Part shown: positions 1-8,982 of the stretch, one piece after another
Layout: every line of letters starts with the position of its first letter
Numbering within the stretch: position 1 is the first letter of the stretch
Notes under the pieces: generated by a model
Told to the model about the DNA's origin: nothing
The model's database searches: none
Seen by the model: only the letters and a program-made list of their open reading frames with translations
Assembly (NCBI GenBank): GCA_020047885.1
Contig: JAIFNF010000074.1
Coordinates: 1-15,003, forward strand
Source of the DNA: Gammaproteobacteria bacterium
GTDB lineage: Bacteria > Pseudomonadota > Gammaproteobacteria > Competibacterales > Competibacteraceae
Direction of reading: 5' to 3'
DNA length: 15,003 nt
Position numbers and translations under genes: made by a program

Positions 1-45
1 TAGTTTCATCAGTCATCCCTCAAATTGATCAAGGTTGGCAGTTTA

Positions 46-1374
46 TCACCGGCTACCGTTGCCATTGTGCGCGAATGTCGTCGCCGCCAGGCGCGATTCC
101 GGGGGGAAATCACAGGTAAACACGCTGCCAACGCCCAGTTCGCTGGCCATGCGCAACTGGCCGCCATGATGATTAACCACATGCTTTACAATGGACAAAC
201 CCAGTCCCGTACCGCCACTGCTCCGGGAACGGTCTCGATTGATCCGGTAAAAGCGCTCGGTCAACCGGGGCAAATGCTGCGGCGCGATGCCCTCGCCATT
301 GTCTTCCACCACCAGATGCAAACCACTCTCGTCAGCGAACCAACGAATTTCAATCCGCCCTTCCGCCGGTGTATAGCGCACCGCATTAAACACCAGATTG
401 GAAAAAGCGCTGCGTAACTCCTTCTCGCAACCCAGCATCCATAACTGCGCGTCCGCGGCCACTTCAATCTGATGCCCCTGTTCGCCACTCAATGCCAGCG
501 CCTCTTCGGCAATGTCTTCCAGCAACTGCGGTACCGCGACCGGCTTGCGTGGCAACGGCTCCCTGGGCGATTCCAGCCGGGCCAGCATCAGCAGGTCTTC
601 AATAATGTGCAACATCCAGCGGGATTGCTGATGCATCCCATGGAACGGCTGTCGCCAGCGCTCCAGTGCCGCATCATCACTGTCGAGCAAGGTCTCCAGA
701 TAACCGGCGATCACCGTCAAGGGGGTGCGCAATTCGTGGGAGACGTTGGCGACAAAATCCCGCCGCATCTGTTCCAGACGCCGAACCCGAGAAATATCGG
801 TAGCAACCAACAACCGCTGTTTTTTGCCATAAGGCACGATCCGGGCGTTCAGGAGCAGGTCATCCACGGGTGACGGAAACTCCACACTATCGCCGTTGCG
901 CCGCTGATTGAGAAACGCGATAAAGCCGGGATGCCGCAGCAGATGCGCAATCGGTAACCCAACATCCCGGGTCGCCGTCAGGCCGAGCAGCGTTAGTGAT
1001 GCGCCATTGCACCACAGCACCCGATCCTCTTCACTCAGCAACACTGCCGCGTCCGGCAGGGCGGCGGTCGCTTGCTGAAATTGTGCGAGCAGGCGGCTCA
1101 ATTTACGCTTGCGCTTGCGACTTTGCCGGCGCAGACGCATCACATGCGCCGCGATGCCGCCCCAGATCGGTCCGGCCTGCGGCGGACTGGCGATCGGATC
1201 GCCACTCAACCAGCGATCCAGCCGGTAGAGCTGCCACAACTGCCAGGCCAGCTCACCCAGTGCGGCCAGTAACAAGGCTAGGGTAAGCTGATTCACCACC
1301 CCGCCCAGCGCTGCGGCACTCGTGAAAATCAGCACCTGTCGGCGAACCAGATTCCACCAGGGTTTGGTCGACAT
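46..1374 (-). CDS. phoR: Phosphate regulon sensor histidine kinase PhoR
   Basis: Inner-membrane sensor kinase, 442 aa, that autophosphorylates and passes phosphate to PhoB when phosphate is scarce; the family also dephosphorylates PhoB when phosphate is plentiful. Residues 12-50 are hydrophobic and hold two membrane segments with almost no periplasmic loop, as in PhoR. A basic linker (80-92) leads to a PAS domain at about 103-195. The H-box FVANVSHELRTPLT puts the phospho-accepting histidine at residue 213. The N-box (LVFNAVRYTP), G1 (DNGEGI) and G2 (GGTGLGLSIVKHV) of the ATPase domain follow. Length fits the family (about 430 aa). It starts 1 nt after the phoB stop codon, so the two are co-transcribed and probably translationally coupled. 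The identity is very secure. Bases 1-45, downstream of it, hold nothing recognisable. Confidence 0.96.
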   Translation of the reverse strand: MSTKPWWNLVRRQVLIFTSAAALGGVVNQLTLALLLAALGELAWQLWQLYRLDRWLSGDPIASPPQAGPIWGGIAAHVMRLRRQSRKRKRKLSRLLAQFQQATAALPDAAVLLSEEDRVLWCNGASLTLLGLTATRDVGLPIAHLLRHPGFIAFLNQRRNGDSVEFPSPVDDLLLNARIVPYGKKQRLLVATDISRVRRLEQMRRDFVANVSHELRTPLTVIAGYLETLLDSDDAALERWRQPFHGMHQQSRWMLHIIEDLLMLARLESPREPLPRKPVAVPQLLEDIAEEALALSGEQGHQIEVAADAQLWMLGCEKELRSAFSNLVFNAVRYTPAEGRIEIRWFADESGLHLVVEDNGEGIAPQHLPRLTERFYRINRDRSRSSGGTGLGLSIVKHVVNHHGGQLRMASELGVGSVFTCDFPPESRLAATTFAHNGNGSR

Positions 1375-1375
1375 G

Positions 1376-2068
1376 TTAGACCCGCGTTGAAAAGCGGTAG
1401 CCAGCGCCCCGCACCGTCTGGATCAGCGCATCGAACCCATGCGCCTCCAGTGCCTTGCGCAGGCGGCGAATATGCACATCGACTGTGCGCTCTTCGACAT
1501 AAACATTGCTGCCCCAGACCCGATCCAGCAACTGACCACGACTGTAAACCCGCTCCGGGTGCGACATAAAAAATTCCAGCAACCGATACTCGGTCGGCCC
1601 CATTTCCAGCATGATTTCACCAGTACTGACCCGGTGGCTGGCCAGATCGAGCGTCAGACCATTGGCGTGCAGCATTTCATCCTCACCGGCTGGCCCCCCA
1701 CGCCGCAGCACCGCCCGGATACGCGCCACCAGTTCACGCGGGGAGAACGGCTTGGTCACATAGTCATCCGCGCCGCTTTCCAGCCCCTGCACTTTGTCCT
1801 CCTCCTCAGCGCGCGCGGTGAGCATGATAATGGGCAATTCCCGCGTCAGATCTTCCTTCTTCAACCGGCGGGCATAATCAATGCCGCTGATGCCGGGTAA
1901 CATCCAGTCCAGTAAAACCAAATCGGGCAGACGGTCGGCGATGCACAACTGGGCCTGCCGGGCATCACCGGCCTCCTGCACCTCGTAACCAGCATTGGTC
2001 AGCGCGAAGACGATCATCTCGCGGATCGGCTGCTCATCTTCCACCAGCAAAATGTGTTTTGCGTTCAT
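1376..2068 (-). CDS. phoB: Phosphate regulon response regulator PhoB
   Basis: OmpR/PhoB-class transcription factor, 230 aa, that activates phosphate-starvation genes by binding Pho boxes. The receiver domain (1-120) has the acidic pair E10/D11, phospho-acceptor D54 (LLDWMLPG), T84 and K106 (VTKPFSP). The winged-helix DNA-binding domain (about 130-228) has the family motifs [35 protein letters not shown] and [10 protein letters not shown]. These match enterobacterial PhoB far more closely than other OmpR-type regulators. It is the first gene of a phoB-phoR operon. A Pho box and matched -10 lie upstream at 2132-2165, so autoregulation is likely. Confidence 0.97.
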   Translation of the reverse strand: MNAKHILLVEDEQPIREMIVFALTNAGYEVQEAGDARQAQLCIADRLPDLVLLDWMLPGISGIDYARRLKKEDLTRELPIIMLTARAEEEDKVQGLESGADDYVTKPFSPRELVARIRAVLRRGGPAGEDEMLHANGLTLDLASHRVSTGEIMLEMGPTEYRLLEFFMSHPERVYSRGQLLDRVWGSNVYVEERTVDVHIRRLRKALEAHGFDALIQTVRGAGYRFSTRV

Positions 2069-2080
2069 GCGCTCTCTTGA

Positions 2081-3202
<1,122 letters not shown>

Positions 3203-3292
3203 GCGTGTAGCAAAGAATCCCTCGTGTCATTTTCCCTATGATGTTTATTTTTAGATCCTGCATCGAAACCAGCATACCCAGAGGCAGACTCA

Positions 3293-4357
3293 ATGATTAC
3301 TGCTTTTTTGGCGACATCCGCAGTAGCGCTAGGGTTGTCCGCAGCTTTTGCGGTTGATCCGATTGTCATCAACAAAACAACAGTACCGTATTTTGTTGAA
3401 TTCAAAGGGTACAACGGCACTCTAATCACCAAAATGTTGCGTGACCGCATCCGCACCATTGCCCGTGACGCCCAAGCCTTGCGGGGTGAAAGCGTTCTCA
3501 GTTACTTTGCTGAGGGTGAATCAGCACTGGCTGCATTGGCTAGCGAATTCAAAATTGGCGGCATTCTCAATGCGCTTCAAGACCTCTCCAGTCTCCACGC
3601 CTATAGCTTGGCCTGTAGTATCGTCGATCAGGGTGATGATTATAAGTTCACGGTTAAGGGCGAGACGGCTACCGGCCAACTGTTTTCCATTAGCGTTGAC
3701 GGTACGCGGGACATACCTACATTGGTTAATGAGATGGCCGAACGTTTCATTGCCCGCGTCGATCCCTATATCCTCTCTATTTATTATCTTCGTAAAGAAT
3801 ACGAGAGCGGGAATTTTGAAAAGGCGCTGCCGATTATTGAACACAGCATTCAGGTACTCCCGGTTGATCGCAAACCGTGGGTGCTGAATCTTCGGGGACG
3901 TATCTTCTACCGCCAAGGGGATTACGACAACGCTATCATCAAGTATCGGGAGGCTCTAGCGCTCAATCCCGATTTTGTGCCAAGCATATCCCGATGGGGC
4001 CTGGCCTTAATCGCTAAGGGGGACCATGAGCGTGGGTTGGTAAAGCTGCGCGATGCTCTGGATAAGCCGTCTAGTCATCGGTATCCAATCTTTTTCCAAG
4101 TTCTTGGCGATCTCTTGGTAGCGCAGGGTCAGGATGACGAGGCGCGCGATATTTATGTTCGAGGATTGCGGATGAACGCTGCTCATACGGGATTGCAAAC
4201 AAGTCTGGCAGCGCTTTACCTACGCCACAATCAGTTTAAACCCGCTCTTAATTTGTTGCAGAAAGCTGCAACTCAACAACCCACCGACCCTCGCGTTAAG
4301 AACCTGCTCCCTCAAGCCCTGGCAGGCCGAGTATCGCTCTCTCTTCCGCCAAATTAA
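3293..4357 (+). CDS. Tetratricopeptide-repeat protein with N-terminal signal or anchor segment
   Basis: A 354-aa protein of unknown specific role. Residues 1-21 (ending LGLSAAFA) form a hydrophobic segment that is either a cleavable signal or an anchor with few positive charges before it. Residues 22-155 are a domain beginning PIVINKTTVPYFVEFKGYNG; from memory, similar segments precede TPRs in other membrane-anchored bacterial TPR proteins. From about 160 to 333 come some five TPR units, clearest in YRQGDYDNAIIKYREALALNPD (207-228 region) and GDLLVAQGQDDEARDIYVRGL. TPRs bind other proteins, so a periplasmic scaffold or adaptor is plausible. It is the first gene of the putative island after trxB, about 90 nt beyond it, and is less GC-rich than the flanks. 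The ATG at 3293 follows AGAGG at reasonable spacing. Confidence 0.75.
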   Translation: MITAFLATSAVALGLSAAFAVDPIVINKTTVPYFVEFKGYNGTLITKMLRDRIRTIARDAQALRGESVLSYFAEGESALAALASEFKIGGILNALQDLSSLHAYSLACSIVDQGDDYKFTVKGETATGQLFSISVDGTRDIPTLVNEMAERFIARVDPYILSIYYLRKEYESGNFEKALPIIEHSIQVLPVDRKPWVLNLRGRIFYRQGDYDNAIIKYREALALNPDFVPSISRWGLALIAKGDHERGLVKLRDALDKPSSHRYPIFFQVLGDLLVAQGQDDEARDIYVRGLRMNAAHTGLQTSLAALYLRHNQFKPALNLLQKAATQQPTDPRVKNLLPQALAGRVSLSLPPN

Positions 4358-4454
4358 GTGAGAATCTCATCAACTGTCTGGCTCTGCCAACGGCGGCAAA
4401 GACCGGTACTCACTAAAAGCCACGACCGCTTCGCGGTGATTGTTGCCCATCCTT

Positions 4455-4476
4455 GGCGCAAACGCCGGGGGTTTTT
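4455..4476 (+). terminator. Possible weak terminator after the TPR gene
   Basis: The short stem GGCG (4455-4458)/CGCC (4463-4466) with a CAAA loop is followed by GGGGG and five Ts. It lies about 100 nt after the TPR stop and only 13 nt before the next start codon. The four-base stem is weak, and the structure could instead affect translation of the next gene. A second hairpin without a T-run, ACCGC-TTC-GCGGT, is at 4425-4437. Confidence 0.3.
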
Positions 4477-4488
4477 CTGGAGGATCTG

Positions 4489-4866
4489 ATGATGAAAGCA
4501 ATTCACACTTCTGCATTAGCTATTGCCCTGCTGGCTTCAATGGTATCGCCCATCCACGCCACATCGGAGATCACCGGTGAGCAGGTTGTGCAAGGAACCG
4601 GAGCCTCCTGCCTTACTGGCGGGGTCCTGGTTGGTTTGGCCATGCTCATTGCTGGTCCTGCTACAGCAACGGGTACTGCTGTCATGACTCCTGTAATGGC
4701 TCCTGCCGCTTCGATACCGCTTACGGTTAGCTCGGCAACTCTCTTGGGTTGTGGTGCGACCGCCGCCGCTGCTGTAGCCTATTATGGCGTTACTTGGACC
4801 TATGAAGCCCTCTTTGCTGAACCCGAGTATCCTTTGTTATACCCGTCTATGGAAAATTCCGAATAA
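4489..4866 (+). CDS. Small secreted or membrane Ala/Gly-rich protein, unknown function
   Basis: I do not recognise this 125-aa protein. The start chosen is the ATG at 4489 (tandem with 4492), preceded by GGAGG 6 nt upstream; the longer open frame would need a TTG and would run through the hairpin. A clear signal peptide (MMKAIHTSALAIALLASMVSPIHA) ends at about residue 24. The mature part has two Gly/Ala-rich hydrophobic stretches, each with one Cys (ASCLTGGVLVGLAMLIAG and LLGCGATAAAAVAYYG), and a polar acidic tail (EPEYPLLYPSMENSE). Glycine-zipper-like spacing suggests packing in or on a membrane. Between the TPR and channel genes it could be an accessory membrane component, which is inference only. 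Confidence 0.6.
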   Translation: MMKAIHTSALAIALLASMVSPIHATSEITGEQVVQGTGASCLTGGVLVGLAMLIAGPATATGTAVMTPVMAPAASIPLTVSSATLLGCGATAAAAVAYYGVTWTYEALFAEPEYPLLYPSMENSE

Positions 4867-4962
4867 GTCGGGAGAAACATGCAGTATTGGGATCACTGAT
4901 CGCCGTAGGTATCGGTAATTGTATTATCGGATCGCTGCAATAAACTCTCGAAGCAAAAGTAT

Positions 4963-4993
4963 CCCCTGAAAAAGTCGGGGGTTAATTTTTTTT
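4963..4993 (+). terminator. Rho-independent terminator before the channel gene
   Basis: CCCC (4963-4966) pairs with GGGG (4977-4980) around an A-rich loop, with a further GA/TC pairing possible across a bulge, and a run of eight Ts follows at 4986-4993. It ends the transcript of the small-protein gene and leaves only about 58 nt before the channel gene. The channel therefore probably has its own promoter in that gap or depends on read-through. Confidence 0.6.
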
Positions 4994-5051
4994 GAATAGA
5001 GTCAAATGCTCCCTTCACAGCTTTCAGGCTGATTTATCGTGGAGAAGACTA

Positions 5052-6185
5052 ATGAAACTTTATACGCTTATCCGTCTCATTTTTTCAATGCTCCTGTTTT
5101 TGAGTTTACCACTTTTTGTTGAATCGATTGACGCTTCTGAATCGTTTCAGGTTATGGCTGAACAATGTTTTAGTAGTGCTGAATATCAGCGGAAAAAAAC
5201 GGATGATGTCCTGAATCCCAATGATTTTTGCCAAAGTTTTATCCCGCACACATCGGACAGCAATCAATCACGTCAGGAAATCAAGGAAATCAAAATAGAT
5301 AGTGGGATTTATATATCACAAATTCATAGCCTTGATTTCACAAAGGGGTCTTATACAATCGTATTCTGGGCATGGTGGAATCACTCCGATGACAGTTTTC
5401 AACCGGACAAATCAATAGAATGGGTCGGGGCTAGGGAAATTCATTGGAATATCATACGCAAATCATTATTAACCGATGGAAGCTTTCATACTGAGGCACA
5501 AGTGACTGCCACTGTTTCTCAATTATGGGATGTGTCCCATTATCCACTCGATGTTCAACTTTTGAAGTTGGTTATGGAAAGCGTGGATATGGAAGCGCAT
5601 CAATTGCAATATGGTATCGACGTTGGCGGCAGCATAGTAGAGCCGTCTTTGCGTATAACAGGGTGGAGAATTATGCCTGTCAAAGCTAGAACAGAAAACT
5701 TTCAATATCTATCAAAATTTGGGAATAAAAGTCAGAAATTTTTTATTTACCCGCGCATAGTTTACGAAATTCCCATTGTCAGGAATGGATTAAGGGTACT
5801 CGTCAGTAATTTTATTGGATATATTATTTCAATATTATTGCTATTGCTAGTTTGTTATAGTTGTAGCAAACCTTTATTACGTGATAATCTAGTATTACCT
5901 GGTCGCGCAATGATGGCGGTAGCCGCCATTTTTCTAGCGATTGGTAATAAAAACTCAATTGATTCTACTTTCCCACCAATATCCAGATTCTCTATCATAG
6001 ATGTAATACAACTCTTTGTTTTCTTTATGATACCTATTACAGTGGTGTGTTTATTTTACACCGAGGGTTTTGCTAAATCAGGGCAACTAACTAAAGCCAA
6101 CCGAATTGGTCAAATTGCTTTCCGGTTCATTAGCATCACCTTTATGTTAGTTATTGGAATTATCGTCTACCATCTCGCTATTTAG
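5052..6185 (+). CDS. Bacterial pentameric ligand-gated ion channel (Cys-loop receptor family)
   Basis: A 377-aa protein with the layout of prokaryotic pLGICs such as GLIC and ELIC. The start chosen is the ATG at 5052 (GGAG 8 nt upstream, then a signal peptide); the open frame extends 20 codons further without a good site. Signal peptide 1-28. The extracellular ligand-binding beta domain spans about 75-245 and includes the Pro-loop equivalent of the Cys-loop, SHYPLDVQLL (162-171), with no flanking disulfide pair, as in prokaryotes. Four membrane segments follow: M1 about 248-271, M2 about 284-300 (GRAMMAVAAIFLAIG), a short loop with the conserved proline (STFPP, 305-309), M3 about 314-336, M4 about 352-375. 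C40 and C60 in the N-terminal extension could form a disulfide. The ligand and ion selectivity cannot be read from this. The gene is much more AT-rich than the core genes, which suggests transfer. Confidence 0.75.
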   Translation: MKLYTLIRLIFSMLLFLSLPLFVESIDASESFQVMAEQCFSSAEYQRKKTDDVLNPNDFCQSFIPHTSDSNQSRQEIKEIKIDSGIYISQIHSLDFTKGSYTIVFWAWWNHSDDSFQPDKSIEWVGAREIHWNIIRKSLLTDGSFHTEAQVTATVSQLWDVSHYPLDVQLLKLVMESVDMEAHQLQYGIDVGGSIVEPSLRITGWRIMPVKARTENFQYLSKFGNKSQKFFIYPRIVYEIPIVRNGLRVLVSNFIGYIISILLLLLVCYSCSKPLLRDNLVLPGRAMMAVAAIFLAIGNKNSIDSTFPPISRFSIIDVIQLFVFFMIPITVVCLFYTEGFAKSGQLTKANRIGQIAFRFISITFMLVIGIIVYHLAI

Positions 6186-6196
6186 GCACCGCCGGG

Positions 6197-6219
6197 TGCG
6201 GAAAGTATCTGGATGGACT
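6197..6219 (+). repeat. Right direct repeat, second copy of the trxB 3' end (attR-like)
   Basis: It carries the same 17-base core as 3176-3192, plus upstream TGCGGA. In the frame of trxB it reads KYLDGLDG and then TGA at 6226-6228. It begins about 10 nt after the channel stop codon. The DNA beyond it may be what originally followed trxB. Confidence 0.6.
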
Positions 6220-6234
6220 CGACGGCTGAGAGTT

Positions 6235-6255
6235 CCCCTCCTTGAAAAAGAGGGG
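6235..6255. repeat. Palindrome between island and usp (possible terminator)
   Basis: CCCCTC (6235-6240) and GAGGGG (6250-6255) form a six-base-pair stem around an A-rich loop. It lies just after the right direct repeat and before the end of the convergent usp gene. There is no T-run on either side, so termination is uncertain. It may belong to the same palindromic repeat class seen elsewhere in the window. Confidence 0.4.
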
Positions 6256-6272
6256 ATTCGCATCATCAACCG

Positions 6273-6791
6273 TCAAATCAGTGGCGTAGCCCATTCATTT
6301 TCCGGGCTGTCGGCGACCGGAACGATCATGACCGGCCGTTTCGACAACAGCGTCAACCGCCGACTGGTCGAACCCAGCAAATGGTTCTTGTTATGACCGG
6401 TATGCGCGCCGAGAACGATCAGGTCGGCGTTAAGTCGGTCGGCTTCATGCAAAATAACCTCGCACGGCAAGCCACTCGCTACACGAATTTCTGAAATGAC
6501 CTCGGTTTGTTCCAGCGTTGTCCCCAGTTCTTCCGCACAAAATGCCTCCAACCGTTTGTGAGTCTTTTCGAGCAACCCCTGGCTGGCCTGTTTGTGCAGA
6601 TGTTCCGCCGCGTCCGGCTGCAAATAGGAATCAATCAGAAACTTCACTGAATTGCTCAGCGGTTCGACGACATGGAGCAGAACGATTCTGGCGTTCAACT
6701 GCAGGGCCAGCCCGACCGTAAATCGAAACACCGGGCGCGTGTGACTGCCTAACGCTGTGGTGTACAAAATAGTTTTGACTTGAGGAACCAT
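6273..6791 (-). CDS. Universal stress protein (UspA family)
   Basis: A 172-aa single-domain Usp. These are cytoplasmic alpha/beta proteins, some ATP-binding, induced by starvation and stress. The N-terminal strand KTILYTTALG, ARIVLLHVVEP (about 34-44), DLIVLGAHTGHNKNHLLGSTSRRL and the closing RPVMIVPVA are typical. The nucleotide-binding stretch departs from the standard G-2x-G-9x-G-S/T: the second glycine position is Thr or shifted and the spacing is one shorter. ATP binding is thus uncertain. The start at 6791 follows GGAG by 8 nt. It is monocistronic and convergent with the island. Confidence 0.88.
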   Translation of the reverse strand: MVPQVKTILYTTALGSHTRPVFRFTVGLALQLNARIVLLHVVEPLSNSVKFLIDSYLQPDAAEHLHKQASQGLLEKTHKRLEAFCAEELGTTLEQTEVISEIRVASGLPCEVILHEADRLNADLIVLGAHTGHNKNHLLGSTSRRLTLLSKRPVMIVPVADSPENEWATPLI

Positions 6792-7006
6792 GGACTTACT
6801 CCGATAAAATAACGGGTTGAAATGCTTACCAACAGCCTTCGTTCACCCCATCTATGGGCAATAATCTGCAAGGTGGAAATGATTTTCTCAGTCAGTATAG
6901 CCCATTCAATACGCGACAGACTTCCGGCCACGCCCTGGCTGCGCTAATCTAGCCCGTCGATGTTCACCCTTAAACGATCAAACCCCATCACCCAAGGAGA
7001 AACTTC

Positions 7007-7891
7007 ATGTCCAAAGTCGTGCGTCCGCGCCGCAGTGTCCTGTATATGCCCGGTTCCAATGCCCGCGCCCTGGAAAAGGCTCGCACCTTGCCCGCGGATG
7101 GCTTTATTCTCGATCTGGAAGACGCCGTTGCGCCCGACGCCAAGGAACTGGCCCGTCAACAGGTGTGCGAAGCGGTTAAGGCGGGCGGTTACGGCCAGCG
7201 CGAGTTGGTGATCCGCGTGAATGATCTGTCCAGCTCCTGGGGGCATGACGACATCGTCGCCGCTTCCCGCTCCGGCGCACACGCGGTCGTGCTGCCCAAG
7301 GTGGAAAGCGCCGATACGGTTCGCCAGGCCGAACACATCATGAACGTGGCCGGCGCTCCCGATGAGATGACCCTCTGGTGCATGATGGAAACCCCGCGCG
7401 GGATGCTGGAAGCGCCAGCGATTGCGACCGCCAGTTCGCGGCTGTCCTGTCTGGTTATGGGGACTTCCGATCTGGCCAAGGATCTCAACTGCGCCCACAC
7501 CCGCGAACGGCTGCCGTTGCTGACTTCCCTAGGTCTATGCCTGCTGGCGGCTCGCGCCAATGGCCTGGCGATTCTGGACGGGGTTTATCTGGATCTGAAT
7601 GACGACGAAGGTTTCGAGTATTCCTGCAAGCAGGGCGTCGAACTGGGCTTTGATGGCAAGACCCTGATTCATCCCAAGACTATTGCGGTCACGAACCACG
7701 TCTTCGCCCCTTCCGAAGCCACGGTGGCCTGGTCGCGCAAGATCATCGCCGCTCACGCCGAAGCCGTTACCCAGGGCAAGGGCGTCGTGGTCGTTGACGG
7801 CAAGCTGATTGAGAATCTGCATGTCGAAAGTGCGCACCACCTGGTCGAGCTGGCCGACGCCATTAAGGCCATGGAAGCGGCTCACGGCTGA
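7007..7891 (+). CDS. CoA-ester lyase, HpcH/HpaI aldolase (CitE-like) family
   Basis: A 294-aa TIM-barrel enzyme expected to cleave or form a C-C bond in a CoA thioester (malyl-CoA, beta-methylmalyl-CoA or citramalyl-CoA), or to act as a malyl-CoA thioesterase. Motifs: RRSVLYMPGSNARALEKA at 8-25; ILDLEDAVAPDAK (34-46), which binds substrate; VIRVN (68-72); VLPKVES (95-101); METP with probable Mg2+ ligand E128; MGTSDLAKDL with probable ligand D155; and GFDGKTLIHPKTI near the C-terminus. It resembles proteobacterial malyl-CoA lyases more than true citrate-lyase beta subunits, since no citD/citF neighbours are seen. AAGGAG lies 7 nt before the ATG. It overlaps apbE by 1 nt (TGATG). The exact substrate is unresolved. 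Confidence 0.88.
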   Translation: MSKVVRPRRSVLYMPGSNARALEKARTLPADGFILDLEDAVAPDAKELARQQVCEAVKAGGYGQRELVIRVNDLSSSWGHDDIVAASRSGAHAVVLPKVESADTVRQAEHIMNVAGAPDEMTLWCMMETPRGMLEAPAIATASSRLSCLVMGTSDLAKDLNCAHTRERLPLLTSLGLCLLAARANGLAILDGVYLDLNDDEGFEYSCKQGVELGFDGKTLIHPKTIAVTNHVFAPSEATVAWSRKIIAAHAEAVTQGKGVVVVDGKLIENLHVESAHHLVELADAIKAMEAAHG

Positions 7892-8964
7892 TGGGTTCTT
7901 TCAGAAATGCCCCTCTGCCCCAAATACCGGGGAGAGGGTTTGGAGCCGGAGTCCTCCTGATCGTCTTGCTCACGCTGGCGGCCTGCGACGCCCCACCCCC
8001 CGATCCCACGGTTCGGGTATCGGGTTCCACCATGGGCACCAGCTATGATCTGAAGCTGGTGCCTGCGCCTGGCCAAGTGATCCCGGCAGACTTTCAGAGT
8101 CGGGCGGACGCCTTGCTGGTGCGGGTTAATCAGGCACTGTCCACCTACGACCCGAATTCGGAATTGTCGCGGTTCAATCGCAACGCCAGCACCGACTGGA
8201 TTGCGGTTTCGCTGGAACTGCAACGCATCACTGCCGAAGCGCTGCGCATGAGTGAACTGAGCGATGGCGTATTTGACATCACCGTTGGCCCCTTGGTGAA
8301 TTTATGGGGTTTCGGCCCGGAACCGCGCCGCGATCAGGCACCTACGGATAGTGAAATCGCCCAGGCGCGCAGCCGGGTCGGTTACTGGCGGTTGCAGACC
8401 CGCGAGGAACCGCCAGCGTTGAAGAAGGAGCGGCCTGATCTGTATGTCGATTTGTCGGCGATTGCCAAGGGTTATGGCGTCGATCAACTGGCGGCGCTGG
8501 CGGAAACGGCGGGGATTCAGAACTATCTGATGTCCATCGGTGGGGAAATTCGCGCCAAGGGCCTGAATGGCCGGGGTCAACCCTGGACAATCGCGATTGA
8601 GAAACCGGTGGTGGGGCAGCGAGCGGTCGAACGCCTCATTCGGTTGGGGGATTACAGTGTTTCCACGTCCGGCAGCTATCGCAATTTCTTCGAGCAGAAC
8701 GGGCAGCGTTATTCGCACATCATCAACCCCCGCACCGGTCGTCCGGTTACGCAATCACTGGCGTCCGTCACGGTCATCAGCGACCAGTCGATGATTGCTG
8801 ACGCGACGGCAACAACGTTGATGGCGGCGGGGGCGGAATTTGGGTTTCAACTGGCCACCGCGCATCATCTGGCGGCATTTTTCATTCTGACTAGACCAGA
8901 GGGTCGGTTTGAGGAACGGTATACCCCGGAGTTCGCGGGGTATCTGGTTCCGCAGCAACCTTGA
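7891..8964 (+). CDS. apbE: FAD:protein FMN transferase, lipoprotein ApbE
   Basis: A 357-aa periplasmic lipoprotein that attaches FMN covalently to Thr or Ser of target proteins such as Nqr/Rnf subunits. The lipobox LTLAAC places the lipidated cysteine at residue 32, after a hydrophobic stretch 19-31. Family motifs in order: STMGTSYDLKLV, STYDPNSELSRFN, DGVFDITVGPLVNLWGFG, VDLSAIAKGYGVDQLA, YLMSIGGEIRAKG, TSGSYRNFF, RYSHIINPRTGRPV and SMIADATATTLMAAG (Mg2+-binding Asp). The first 18 residues, ahead of the signal core, are encoded by a GC-rich palindrome (7909-7940), an unusual signal-peptide start. No flavinylation target is in the window. The start overlaps the stop of the CoA-ester lyase, so coupling is likely. 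Confidence 0.93.
   Translation: MGSFRNAPLPQIPGRGFGAGVLLIVLLTLAACDAPPPDPTVRVSGSTMGTSYDLKLVPAPGQVIPADFQSRADALLVRVNQALSTYDPNSELSRFNRNASTDWIAVSLELQRITAEALRMSELSDGVFDITVGPLVNLWGFGPEPRRDQAPTDSEIAQARSRVGYWRLQTREEPPALKKERPDLYVDLSAIAKGYGVDQLAALAETAGIQNYLMSIGGEIRAKGLNGRGQPWTIAIEKPVVGQRAVERLIRLGDYSVSTSGSYRNFFEQNGQRYSHIINPRTGRPVTQSLASVTVISDQSMIADATATTLMAAGAEFGFQLATAHHLAAFFILTRPEGRFEERYTPEFAGYLVPQQP
7909..7940. repeat. GC-rich palindromic repeat inside the apbE start region
   Basis: GCCCCTCTGCCCC, a short AAATA loop and CCGGGGAGAGGG form a hairpin of the type seen at 2197-2228 and 14406-14444. It is translated as residues 7-18 of ApbE, just before the hydrophobic signal segment, so a repeat appears to have been taken into coding sequence or to have displaced the original start. 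Confidence 0.5.
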
Positions 8965-8982
8965 GAAACTATTGGGTTGGAG

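Noticed and set aside
1..45. Possible end of another gene downstream of phoR
   Set aside because: Only 45 bases with no identifiable frame or terminator.
4425..4437. Hairpin ACCGC-TTC-GCGGT as terminator of the TPR gene
   Set aside because: No T-run follows; five-base stem only.
6154..6396. Open frame of 80 codons spanning the end of the channel gene and the usp end
   Set aside because: Overlaps the channel gene, the direct repeat and the antisense usp; no ribosome-binding site or motif.
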